Part shown: positions 11,555 through 21,955 of the stretch, in pieces
Position numbering within the stretch: position 1 is the first letter of the stretch
How the letters are laid out: every line of letters begins with the position of its first letter
NCBI GenBank assembly: GCA_024752435.1
Contig: CP103037.1
Coordinates: 744,001 to 808,000 of the forward strand
Source of the DNA: Allantophomopsis cytisporea
Taxonomy: Eukaryota; Ascomycota; Leotiomycetes; Phacidiales; Phacidiaceae
Direction: 5' to 3'
Length of the DNA: 64,000 nt
Notes under the pieces: model-generated
Database searches by the model: none
What the model was told of the DNA's origin: nothing
The model's input: the letters and a program-made list of their open reading frames with translations, nothing else
Made by a program: the position numbers and the translations under genes

Positions 11555-12258
11555 CGATATTATGAAATCAAATCTATTAGAAAGTGGTGGGCTGTTTACT
11601 GGTAGACATTGAAATGCCAATCTATGCACCCTTCTTTACCGTGATGTTATGTTAAGTCTAGCTTTACTCGACCTCAACACATGAGCAAGTGAGTTCTTCA
11701 GTACGAGGGTGGTCGAACACAACGAAATACACATAGGATGAAATATCTAGACGCATTGTGATTGTCCTAAGCCGTTCTAGCTGTATGCTACGAAGTACAA
11801 TTGCTATCGAACTTCGTCTACCTTTGATCCTCATGTATAGAATACATGAAGACAGAGAATTTTATAAATTCGACAACATTCCGCCTGACATCACCAAGGA
11901 CTTCGTAGACACAAGCCAATTCCAATACACTCGTCATTGGCATTTATTTGAATGCTTGCATTCAGTGGGGCAATCAGGTAACACTCATCACCATTATGCT
12001 ATCTTTTGGCACAAAAATCCCGAGTTCTCTGTGACCAGTATCGTGTGATCTGGAGACATCGATCAACCTATTCTATTTTCCAAACCAAAGTAATATATTA
12101 TATAAATGTTTGATAGCCAAACTATGGATTCCGCGCAATGGGTAGGTGGTACCTTATAAGTAAGCTTACCCGACAGTGCTAGCATTAGCAGTCCTTACTT
12201 ATCCGACTTCATAACATTAAGATTACATAATAGTATAAGCTTAAAATTTGATCATAGC
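11555..12258. other. Intergenic upstream of tRNA
   Basis: This is the 3' flank of the aminotransferase gene followed by AT-rich sequence leading to the tRNA gene. No supported gene is seen. Confidence 0.5.
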
Positions 12259-12330
12259 GGCCGGGTGGCCTAATGGTAAGGCGTTGCTTTCCGGTGGCAA
12301 AGACTGCGGGTTCGAGTCCCGTCCTGGTCG
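12259..12330 (+). tRNA. tRNA-Arg (anticodon CCG), intronless
   Basis: A complete 72-nt cloverleaf can be folded by eye. The acceptor stem GGCCGGG pairs with CCTGGTC with two G-U pairs, and G is the discriminator base. The D arm is GCC/GGC around TAATGGTAA. The anticodon stem TTGCT/GGCAA encloses the loop TTCCGGT, giving anticodon CCG with U33 and a purine at 37. The variable loop is AGACT. The T arm is GCGGG/CCCGT with loop TTCGAGT. CCG reads the arginine codon CGG. There is no intron. A short TTTT at about 12359 could end Pol III transcription. No other tRNA is present in the window. Confidence 0.95.
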
Positions 12331-12688
12331 TATGAGATGTTATTCTGTAGCATCTTATGGTTTTGCCATCGTCAATGATGGTGGGATATTTGGGAATGTG
12401 TATCATGGTTGAAGTCGTGGACATCTTAATCGAGTGTTGCACGGTGCTTTTTGATTATTCTTTTTTGACTTTTCAACATCAAGCGAGGTTCGATAACATT
12501 GAACTGTCATTGGAAATGAGCCGGCGAGTCGGGCATGATAAACGTATGTTTGAACGGTAATGCAACATGACTACGAGAAACCCTTGAAATATTAAATACT
12601 CCTAAATTAATACCCCATGCAAAAGTAGATATCAATCGCCGTATGATAGATAGTTCATGCTATAAAAAATTCCAGTTAAACGTAATGG
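12331..12688. other. Intergenic after tRNA
   Basis: This is the 3' flank of the tRNA and of the leftward-read hydratase gene. It holds no supported gene. Confidence 0.5.
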
Positions 12689-13783
12689 CTACAATTTACT
12701 CTTCTGAGCCTTATCGCCTTCACCACTAACGGGCTTCATCAAAGCCCGTCCATTGCTCAAACAGACTTTACCGCCCTCAATCTTGGTGGAAAACCTGATC
12801 TCCTCCCAGCCGTCCTTAATTTCACCCGTTTTCCAGATCTCGGTCACAAGCTTGTCTCCTGGCTTGACCGGAGAGGCAAATCTAGCTTGGAATTCCTTGA
12901 TGTTTTTGGGGTCGCTGCCACCGATTGCCTTCAGGAGACCATGGCAGGCAAAGTTCCAACTCGAAAGACCATGCATAATGGCCCCTCCGAAACCCATCTT
13001 GGCTCCTGGCTCTGGAGTTGCGTGAAGTGGGTTGTAGTCACCATTGAGCCTACATTATATGAGTTTAGATTCCTTGGAGATAGATACTATATCCACTTAC
13101 CGGTAAAGCAAGGCACTCTCAGCGGTAGTCTGATGGCTAACAACGGCATCTGGCTGCTTTCCCTTTGGTGGAGGGAAGTTTTGGGTAGCTGGCCCTTTTG
13201 GCCCATTCCAATTACCTTGACCAACAAAGAAAGCAGAGCCTATTGCTTTCGCATAGCTCTCTCCAGTCTTCTTGTCCACCAGATCTTGCTGAGTCTCTAC
13301 AACAGAGCCAGCCTTTCCCTTATCATATACACCGATGACCTTAGATCGAAGCTCGAACTCTCGGCCAGCAGATGTTGGAGGTAGTGGTTTCAGAAAAGTC
13401 ATGAGGCGTTGACCATCCACTACTCGACGAGAATCGAATTTGGGGACCCCCGGAATAGGTGTCTCGGCTTGGGAGGCATAGAAATCAATCACTTCTTGTG
13501 AAGATTTCTTGAAGGCTGTGATGAATGAGCTCACGTTCTGATGTCAATTTGAGTATTCCACTCACGGAGAATAATTGGATAAGTTGGAAAAACTGCAAAT
13601 TCGGGATGGAGTTCCTAGTTTCATTAGATGAGACCAAGCAATGTCAAATGAACGATGTCATACATAGAGGAAATGAAGCTCATCCGCGGTGCACCCGATA
13701 CTGTTTGCAAAGAGTAGGACATCACGCTTCAACCATGCAACTGGGGCTGGTGGGTATTCAAAGCCTGCACCTGGACCGCTCAT
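12689..13783 (-). CDS. Peroxisomal 2-enoyl-CoA hydratase 2 (MaoC-like)
   Basis: Four exons (13783-13664, 13614-13566, 13515-13101, 13049-12689) give 314 aa; all joins keep frame. The protein has the two-hot-dog MaoC/hydratase-2 layout of the C-terminal part of fungal multifunctional enzyme (Fox2), here as a separate protein. The N-terminus is MSGPGAGFEYPPAPVAW, and exons 2 and 3 read ELHPEFAVFPTYPIILPFKK. The catalytic hydratase-2 motif is visible as YRLNGDYNPLH followed by FGGAIMHGLSSW. The last three residues are SKL, a type 1 peroxisomal targeting signal. It should hydrate trans-2-enoyl-CoA to (3R)-hydroxyacyl-CoA in peroxisomes, helping oxidise fatty acids with double bonds. The gene is divergent from VMA22. 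Confidence 0.9.
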
Positions 13784-14449
13784 TTTGGAGGATAATTAAT
13801 GATGTTTCTTTGAATATGAAGTTAGGTAAATTGTTGAACACCACGAGCTGTAAATTTGTAGTTTGGGAAAAGGTAGTATATGTTGCTTATAACTGAATTA
13901 TACATAAGCAACTCAGTTTAGTGTAGGGTGGAATCTGGGGAGAGCTTTAACGGATTCGGTTGTGCACATGCCGAGGTATTATCGGAAGCTCTTTTGTTTT
14001 GCCATCACTCATCAATGTTCATCGAGTCAACACTCGTCAACTGGTCGGACCGATGAATTTAAAAGCCATCTTCGGGATACTTGATTCAATTATAAGCCAA
14101 ATTTTTATTTCTTCAAGGCAAGAGTAGTAATATTCAAGCGTGGAAAGCCTTGAGTTTGCATCGTAGACACATTCATGCATGCTTGGGTAGACGTTGGGGC
14201 GCCCGGTCGAAATTGATGTTCAGCACAGTGGTGCCGCAACCCTTGAAGCTATCACAAGAGTGAACGTTCTAGATTTAGCTATCAGAAGATGCTTCAACAT
14301 TGCCAAAACTTCAACGTAAATGAGAATACAGAACACAGCACTCACGACAAAGATCACTACTGCTTCCATCATTATATGTTCTGTTTTGAAATTCCTTTCG
14401 GTCCCTTCTTTATTTGTCGTTGAACAAACAAACATCCTCAGCAACAAAA
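13784..14449. promoter_or_regulatory. Divergent promoter hydratase / VMA22-like
   Basis: A shared upstream region of 666 nt. A CCTCGG hexamer (CCGAGG on the plus strand, 13971-13976) lies 188 nt upstream of the hydratase start. That sequence is the published core site for FarA/FarB/CTF1-type regulators of fatty-acid genes. One hexamer is weak evidence on its own. Confidence 0.45.
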
Positions 14450-15234
14450 ATGCTCACCTCAACCGATGACATCGATGCTCTCTTAGAGAAATACCTCCAC
14501 CTCCTTGATGCATACGTAAAAGCACGCGAACAGCTCGCCAAACTACAAGTCTCTGTAAAACCTTCCACTCGATGTGAGGCGTCAAGAACTGATCTGACGC
14601 ATGAATGCAGGTTCAACTACATCTCTCACGCGCGAACTTTTCTGCAGAAAGAGGAATCCGATATGGACAAGACTACTACGACGAGCGCATGCAAGCTACA
14701 CGCATGGTACGGATAGAGCCTGAGTCAGAGCCAACTCCGAGCTCTGTATCTACGATCCCGCACATCTCAATTGCTTCAACACCATCTGTTCCGCCACCCA
14801 ACAAACCCGCTTCTAAAGATACTGTATCGGAATCCTCAACAAGCGAGAGCAAAGGAAGCCCTGATACCAAGGCCCTTATCAATTCACCAAAGGATGAGAC
14901 ATCAAGTCCAATACTCTTAGACACCCAAGTCCCAGCCTCAACCTCTGAATCAAACAACGATACGATCCATGCCTCGCAGGACTCTACGTCCCGTACAGTC
15001 AATACGAAAGACCCGATCCGTTGGTTCGGTATCATAGCGCCGACAGCTCTGCGCTCGGCGCAACAGACATCGATTTCACTTGTCGTGGAGACAATACCGA
15101 AGGTCGTGATGCTGGATGCGCAGCTGCGGGAGCTGGAGATTGAGATCCGAAGGGCAAGGAAATATCATGCAAAGGAGGAGAGGGGGAGGGAGAAAGTGGA
15201 GCGGGCTAAAGATGAGATTGAAGCTGAGAGTTAG
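14450..15234 (+). CDS. VMA22: V-ATPase assembly factor Vma22/CCDC115-like
   Basis: Two exons (14450-14554 and 14611-15234) encode 242 aa. The N-terminal exon is a predicted coiled coil (DDIDALLEKYLHLLDAYVKAREQLAKLQ), and exon 2 opens with VQLHLSRANFSAERGIRYGQDYYDERMQA. A low-complexity Ser/Thr/Pro linker leads to DPIRWFGIIAPTALRSAQ and the terminal coiled coil with ELEIEIRRARK. This N- and C-terminal pairing is the signature of Vma22/CCDC115, an ER chaperone for assembly of the V0 sector of the vacuolar proton pump. Two in-frame donors exist at the exon 1 end (six nt apart); GTAAAA was preferred. Sequence conservation of this family is low, so some doubt remains. Confidence 0.75.
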
Positions 15235-15822
15235 GGGAGGAAGAGAACGAAGTATCGATGATCAGGGTTTCTTTCATCGGATTTGGCGAACTTAAATGTG
15301 AGATTATAAGCCTGGAAATTGGAAATGTGTAAAGAATATCCTTGCGCCATATCTGGCTGCTCAATCGAAGAATGCGCAATTCTGGAGAAGTCAGTGGTAT
15401 GCGGGAGGAGGGATAGCAATGTAGAGTATACTAGGACGATTAGGCGTGTACTGTTCGAAAGGGTGACCTGGACATACCTTTTGGGCTCAGGCTATCGATG
15501 CCTCTCCTGTTATTATCTTGTTAGAATGCCATCCTGCCTAATGTTCAGGTGTGAATAGGCATTGACGCATCTTATCCCTATTCATCAGAGATTATCCAAT
15601 ACCTTTTACACACCTAAAGTGATGACTTGGCTGCAAGAATCGATATGCAATTCGTCCTACTATCTAGATTTAAGGGATATTTTGATAGTGGAAGATATCC
15701 CCTCTCTTGGATAGACAACCTTTCCCTCCTACGTTTCTACGTTTACCATTTCCACGAGGCTTCATATCGTTTTTAGTGCAAGAAAATTAGGAATGATCCC
15801 GAAGTACCTTTATCAAATGCTC
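15235..15822. other. Intergenic, convergent 3' ends
   Basis: The region holds the 3' ends of the VMA22-like gene and TAD1, which converge. No other gene is supported. Confidence 0.5.
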
Positions 15823-17319
15823 TTATACTTCGCCATTGCTTTCCAGCCCAAACAAATCTCCCCCATCGTTTCTAAGCCAGCCTTTGAGTGCTTCGTTTCT
15901 CACTGCCTCCTTAACAGCCTGCCTCTGCTGAAGCATCTTCCCAAGTTTCATCTCCTCGTAGCTAGGGCTTTCGAATGCAATAAGCAAGTCTTGTTCCTCA
16001 TCTCCCAACAACTTGGTAATGTTTCTAGCTATTTTCCACAGACTCATCTTACAGCTTCTACCTGCGCCTTTAGGATCAAAGGCCTTGCGACCTTGAAGCA
16101 CGCCTCCTACAAGAGACTCTTCATAATAAGGTGTCCAAGCTGCTGCCAGATTGCTTGCAACAAGCTTTTCATTTTCTGCAACCTCGGTCCTTCTTGAGAA
16201 ACTGAATTCTTTGTCGCTTGTTAAAATACCGGCAGCATGAAAACTATAGCCCCCGGTCCACTTTGATCGAGCAACGGGAGACATGCGACCAGAAGCACTA
16301 AAAGCTCGTTCACATGCTATGTCAGAATACTGTGATCTTGGCAAGGTGATCGCCTTGAGATATGCATTTTCAGGAGAGATGAGAATCGAAGTTGTAGCGG
16401 ACAGTAAGGATGTACACTGCTTTAAGGAGAGCTTGTCTGAGCATGACTTAGACATTGTTGGTGGTGCATCAGGTCGAGCTGATGTAGATCAGCAATCACG
16501 TATGTTCCAAACTCAATGAAAGACGAAAGGCAAACATACATGGCTTTCGGCGTACGACACCCAACTTTGAGAAATAACCTCGACCATGAAGCATTGTGTC
16601 AGACGGTGATGTGCCAGCTGGGGTTTTCAGGGGCACTTCCCAAGGACTTGAATCGTCTTGAGCAGACATAGTCAGCTCCATGCTTGAATCTCCACCTATG
16701 ATCAAACTTAGTTCATGTTTATAGGTTTTGAAAGTATGATACTACATACATGGGGCCTCAGAGCAATACATATGAAGCTCAACATTATTTTTGATTGCAA
16801 ATGGCTGAAAGGCGACATCATCGCGCTCATTTTTAGATCGCATACGCACGTACTCAGAAGTCCCAGTATTCAAGAACGTATGGCATTCTTCAAGGAGGAA
16901 TCTATTGAAAGACCTAATGGCAAGAATTTCTGCATGCCAATCATGAATTACCATGCCATTGGCCTGTGATATTTTGTTCTGTGGAAGACATTTCATGCCA
17001 GTACTACCAACAGATGTCAGAGATCAGCACCATATGTTCAAAAGAAAGAAAAGAAAGAGAAAATCACCACAAATATAAACTTACGCCAATGCGACACATT
17101 TTAATTCATTGTTGACTTTGATACAGTAAAAATCATTGTTAGATTCTCTGAGCAGCTGTCGTAGAGGTTGTTAAAGGATAACACACCATTCGCAACAATG
17201 CCGCTGAGTGGCACCCATTCCCGAATCCCATTCCCTCTATCCTGTGGCTTTCTCTTCTTGGGCAACTTGTCGAACTGGAGTAGAACGCAGTCGGCAATCT
17301 TGTCACCGGATAAACTCAT
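15823..17319 (-). CDS. TAD1: tRNA-specific adenosine deaminase Tad1/ADAT1
   Basis: Five exons (17319-17187, 17115-17085, 17003-16750, 16695-16540, 16478-15823) encode 409 aa with all frames preserved. It is a deaminase-domain (A_deamin) enzyme that converts A37 of tRNA-Ala to inosine. The zinc and catalytic residues are visible: HAEILAIRSFNRFL carries the HxE motif; PCGDSSMEL, made by joining exons 3 and 4, carries the first zinc cysteine. The next motifs are GRGYFSKLGVVRRKP and SRPDAPPTMSKSCSDKL (second cysteine), then VLQGRKAFDP near the C-terminus. Exon 2 is only 31 nt. The gene shares a 229-nt divergent promoter with the NT-C2 gene. Confidence 0.88.
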
Positions 17320-17548
17320 CTCGTGGTGGGTATCGGAATTGAGTTTCTATTCATAGGTAAAGTCAGCGCGATAAGCGGTGTAAGGCTGCTAGCGAGCAGA
17401 TCGTGTCTTCGTCATACGTATCCCTCCGTAGCCTTGTCCGTTATTGCGCGCGCCGGAGGTGCCGTGTAACGCCGTGTAACATACGTTGGCTTCGGAGTCC
17501 TGGTACGCACCGACAGTGCATTGATAAGATACTAGCAGATATTCTACC

Positions 17549-18902
17549 ATGAACGCATTAGGTGCGTCTTTCTTTCTTCTTCCATTTGCGCCGCTTCAAA
17601 ATCCAGCACCAGGAACATGGAAAGAAGATCATACTGACCATGGTGTTGACGGCTTTAGTCTCCAAGGCTCGAAAGGTACAGTAATCTTGTATCTACGCCA
17701 GAAACGCGAAATTCATTATACTGACTTTCTCAAAGCCCAGATTTGAGCTGCAGTTGAAGGTACGTGTTTACATATATAAATGTCAAAAGTACGGAGGCTA
17801 ATAAGGAGAAGATTATAGATTTAAACAATGTCCCCCTTGTCACCGGAACTTCCTACATCAAATGGCATATCCAACACAGCGCCTCGGCCGAGCACCGAGG
17901 TCGAACTTCCAAAGAACCGATCCAGGACCATAAAGTAATATGGAATTACACGCATACTGTCCCCGTCCGCCTGGTCATTGACTCCAAGGACAACACACTG
18001 CACGAATGTATTATCAACTTTGAGGTTGTGCAAGAATATGGGCACATGTCGAAAATGGAGAAGATGAACTTGGGCCACATTTCACTCAACCTCTCGGAAT
18101 ACGTAGATGCAGGCGAGGAGGAGGACGATGAAGGGATCGTACGGCGGTATCTGATGCAGGATAGTAAGATCAATAGTACGCTCAAGATCGGTATTTCAAT
18201 GCGGCAGACGGATGGCGAGAAGAATTTCGTAGCACCACCTCTCCGCACCGCTCCCGTGTTCGGCGGAATCACCGGCATCGTAGCCGGCGAACAAGGCGAC
18301 AATGATGACGTAGGACGTGAGTATCTGACGTTTCTCATTTGCTGTAAACATAACAACTAACAGCCGCAGATATTCCCAGCGTCGCCAACAAGTCGCGCGA
18401 AGTCGGCGAGCTGCAAGACATGTACCGACGCACGTTGGCAGCATCCTGGGTAGCACAGCAGGACGAGTTGCCAGCAGACCAGTGCATCGAAGACTTATTC
18501 TCAGGCGGCGATGGCTGGAAGAACGGGTACCGGACAACGACACATGATGTGACTATGCCCAGCGGCCGCGATCATCGCCGCCAGTACATGTCGCGGCTGG
18601 AGCGTGATGACTCTGGGTCGCCGAGTGGTGAGGATAAGAGCTCACCCAGCCGCAGACATGTTAGAAATCACTCCGCAGCATCGGGCCAGAGTAATCTCAC
18701 TGTTTTGAGCAAGGCGAGCACACGGACTGGTGTCAACCATGCCCGTAAACATTCTAGAACTGGCAGTGCCCACTTGCAGGATCGTAGACCTGTTGAGGAG
18801 GAAAGGGGGAGGTCGGGGAAACCTATCGAGGTGGATGAGTTTGATCTAAGGGATGATCTCATTGCCTGGAAGCTACCAGGGAGGATTCAAGTTAGTGAAT
18901 GA
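17549..18902 (+). CDS. NT-C2 domain (EEIG1/EHBP1-type) protein
   Basis: Five exons give 365 aa: 17549-17561 (13 nt), 17659-17675 (17 nt), 17736-17759 (24 nt), 17812-18316 and 18364-18902. The three tiny exons splice to MNALVSKARKPRFELQLK, continuing into IIDLNNVPLVTGTSYIKW, which matches the start of an N-terminal C2 (NT-C2) domain of the EEIG1/EHBP1 type. The domain runs to about residue 170 and includes HRGRTSKEPIQDHKVIWNY and NLSEYVDAGEE. The C-terminal half is Ser/Arg-rich and low complexity (HVRNHSAASGQS). Such proteins are thought to bind membranes and link to the endocytic or cytoskeletal machinery; the fungal role is unknown. Splicing was inferred by hand, so the microexons need transcript support. 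Confidence 0.78.
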
Positions 18903-19328
18903 TAACTTACATGTCATACATGGGGTTTGGCGTTGGTATTGAACAGGGGCGAAGGGGGCGGGGGGAGTTTGGCTAGATTGTGAATTTAATCATTTCTCCT
19001 GGAATTGAGTTATTGTATATTAGTCAGCTTGTAACCTTACTTGTATATGTGATTTTGTGTTCGCTTTTCGCACAATTGAGGCTCTAGTTATATATCTTTT
19101 GGTGTACACATGGTACTGCATATAACTACTTCTAGATACTCGCCTAACACGATAATGGGTAGTCGGGAATGAAATTGCAGGATTTCGTTAGGCCTCAAAA
19201 GTATTCGACTTTTCCAGCACAACATGATCTTCTAAATATTTCCTGCTACTATTGAGTGTATCTCGGTCCTACAGCCACTCCGACAAGACTAACTTCCACT
19301 CAACTCGGTTTGTCTTTTTCTATCTTCA
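18903..19328. promoter_or_regulatory. Upstream region of F-box gene
   Basis: This combines the 3' flank of the NT-C2 gene with the promoter of the F-box gene. No other feature is seen. Confidence 0.45.
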
Positions 19329-20774
19329 ATGACACCACTATCATACGCCAATATGGGTGCCTCTGCTGCGCAGCCACCGAACCTTGCGAGTTTGCCGGAG
19401 GAAATTATTGATTCCATCTGCTCGGAGCTATCCAAAAAGGATGTCGTTCAGATGTCTTATATCAATCATCATATCCGCCGGCATGCGCTTCCATTTATGT
19501 ATCGCAGTATACATCTGGAATTTACTGAATCGTTCACTCCACCAATCCTCTCCTTGCTACGGAATGTTCTGATTTCGAATGATTTAGCAAATCAGATTCG
19601 ACATATTACTATAGTAGGGAGTAGGCCACCATTTTTGTTTGATTCTAACTCTCAACTAAGCCCCGAGGAGCTAGATGTCATGCATCAGTCCATCCAAAAT
19701 TACTGCATGAATAGAGAAAAGGCCGATTTATGGAAGGAGAGTCTGGAGAAGGGAACCACGGATGCATTTTGTTCATTACTTTTATCACGGCTAGGAAACT
19801 TGGAGACACTTGAAATTGGAGTAGACTTCCTACTATTCTCCTCGTTCATCAGCGACACATTCAAGGCATCTCTAAAACCAAGAGGGGAAGTCAAATGCCC
19901 ATTTGGCTATTCTAAACTCCGAAAGGTAGTCTATAGTGGTATAGTCAATGAAACATGGCACAAATGCATGGAGTTAGAAGACATTTTGCCACTTTTCTAT
20001 GCCCCTCTCATCGAGACTATTGACATCTCTCGTGTTGGCTTTGGCTATAAAACAGAATGGCCAATGGAGAAACCCTCTGCATCCTCACTTAAGACTCTAA
20101 TTTTACACGATACGGAAATCAGAGAAGAAGGTTTGGAATTTCTTCTCCAGGCTACTCCAGAACTACGGTCTTTCGAATGTCATTTTGTGTGGCAGGCCTC
20201 TAGTGCGAGGGTGGTACCTGGTGAATGGCGCGTTTTTGACGAAGACGTCGTGTGTGAGAAGCTGCAACAAGCAATCGATCATATAAAAGGAACACTAGAG
20301 TCCTTGACCTTTGGTCAATCCTACTTTGGAGGTGGTATGCAAGGCGACTCTATCTATTCTCACGGAGTGAATGGTCATCTCTGTTTGAAAGACTTCCCAC
20401 GCTTAATTTATGTCGAATCAGCACCCAACTTGCTGCTTGGGCCGTTTCCAGACCAATCGCCTGGTTTATCCGATGTCCTACCTACCTCGATCATACACCT
20501 GGTGATAAGAGCACATGACTATTACCATTGGCAAAGCAACTTTTGGGCACACGACAATGAATTGCATATTGAAAAGATCGCCAAGTACTTGGAGAACTGG
20601 AAGGACCATAGTCCTAACCTCAAGACCATCATTAGTGGACAGGACTACCGGGATGGTGAATTTCTTGAGGATGAGGATGAGATAACTAACAAGTTGCAAG
20701 CCCTTTGCAATAATAACGGGGTTGAATTCGACGTTAAGAAAACAAATACGGAATATGGTGGATATCCATATTAA
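19329..20774 (+). CDS. F-box domain protein
   Basis: A single-exon gene for 481 aa, counted from the ATG at 19329; a second in-frame ATG at 19353 (MGASAAQPP) is an equally plausible start. The N-terminal motif LASLPEEIIDSICSELSKKDVVQMSYINHHIRRHALPF is an F-box, the Skp1-binding part of SCF ubiquitin ligases (residues ~24-62 as a whole). The rest shows weak leucine-rich character (LETLEIGVDFLL, SSLKTLILHDTEIREEGLEFLL), as in substrate-selecting F-box proteins. No target can be named. Such genes expand and diverge quickly in filamentous fungi, and this one has no recognisable neighbour partner. Confidence 0.75.
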   Translation: MTPLSYANMGASAAQPPNLASLPEEIIDSICSELSKKDVVQMSYINHHIRRHALPFMYRSIHLEFTESFTPPILSLLRNVLISNDLANQIRHITIVGSRPPFLFDSNSQLSPEELDVMHQSIQNYCMNREKADLWKESLEKGTTDAFCSLLLSRLGNLETLEIGVDFLLFSSFISDTFKASLKPRGEVKCPFGYSKLRKVVYSGIVNETWHKCMELEDILPLFYAPLIETIDISRVGFGYKTEWPMEKPSASSLKTLILHDTEIREEGLEFLLQATPELRSFECHFVWQASSARVVPGEWRVFDEDVVCEKLQQAIDHIKGTLESLTFGQSYFGGGMQGDSIYSHGVNGHLCLKDFPRLIYVESAPNLLLGPFPDQSPGLSDVLPTSIIHLVIRAHDYYHWQSNFWAHDNELHIEKIAKYLENWKDHSPNLKTIISGQDYRDGEFLEDEDEITNKLQALCNNNGVEFDVKKTNTEYGGYPY

Positions 20775-21955
20775 CAAAATACTATAAATTTGGATCAAGC
20801 ATATAAAGGAGCGCAAGCTTTTATTGTGCGTTGGTGTCATGGGTGCTGTTGACCCAACCGTTCTCACATTGTTGCTTATACTCAATACTGGCGCCAGTTC
20901 AAATTCGTCTGGAGAGTGTTGTTGATTGAGATGTATTCGACTTCGGTAGCGTCTAGAACGTTTATTAGCTGGTGGTCTTGTAGTCTTGTTCAAGTTGAGT
21001 ATTTCCAATAGATTTTCGCAATTGAATGTGATTAACAAATTATCTTGTTATGTTCTTCTGGAGGATGTGGAAATGATCGGAGGTTATCATTATAGTTGCT
21101 ACTACAACGCAAGTTGAATGCTCAAGTGCTTCTCCAATATTCTTGGCTGATTGTTGATAGAGACCACCATCGCCCAAAGCAGATATTCCAACCCTCAGGA
21201 ATAACCACGTGGATAGAATTGTACAGAATATTATCGTTATTGGACCATAAAACATGAAGCGGGCCAGTCTCCTTGTTGCAAGATAGAAGTAACATGAAGG
21301 CAAGTATCATACACTCAACCATATTGAACTTAAAATAAAAGGATCTTAGGCCTCGGTGGTAAACGTTGAGATGTTTTTTAACTCCCCTCAGACCCGCCGG
21401 TCTGTCACCATGAATTCCTTGAGATTTATTCATATATATTGAAGTAAACAATGCTGGGGCCAGGAATATTGAAACTCGTCTGCAAATTACAGTAGCTGCT
21501 ACTTGATAATTGGTGAAGGATCAGCACCAATGAATAAAGTAAACATTAAGTAGAGAAGCATCAGTCGCTCACTGAAGAGATTTCCAGTATATGCCTATAC
21601 ACATTCAATATATTCCGCACAATTGTGAAATGTAATTCAATGACATCTTCACGATGGATTATGCCTCTTCTCACCGCCTATCGCCCCAACTCGTCGGGGA
21701 TAAGTTCCATGATAAATCGGCAGGACATTCCGCATTCGGTCGCACAACCCCTGCTATCTCTTATCGCGCTCTCAACGGGGACATATACCCCACCTTAAAG
21801 ATACCCGTAAGTTGAAGGAAGAAGGTAAGGTGCTTAAGGTAAGGCCACAATAATAGGGCATTGTAACAGGTGTGGTAGATATCTATCTCTCTGAACATCT
21901 CCCCTTCACCATCTCTATCTCTTTGGTTCCCTCCATTATCCAATTATTTACAACA
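20775..21955. other. Intergenic with decayed-looking reading frame
   Basis: This gap lies between the F-box and amidase genes. The stretch 21040-21451 on the minus strand has membrane-protein-like reading frames that change frame (listed separately). Otherwise it is AT-rich with no supported gene. Confidence 0.4.
21040..21451 (-). pseudogene. Possible decayed membrane-protein gene
   Basis: Two overlapping minus-strand frames look protein-like but neither is a complete gene. One runs from an ATG near 21433 (MNKSQGIHGDRPAGLRG) into FNMVECMILAFMLLLSCN. The other, ending at 21040, has a hydrophobic stretch (FMFYGPITIIFCTILSTWLF) followed by GDGGLYQQSAKNIGEALE but no ATG at its left end. No good intron joins them. 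This could be a frameshifted gene remnant, an unrecognised spliced gene or chance. I do not recognise the family. Confidence 0.2.

Noticed and set aside
20478..21038. 186-aa minus-strand frame
   Set aside because: Half of it is antisense to the F-box gene, and its rest shows no recognisable domain.
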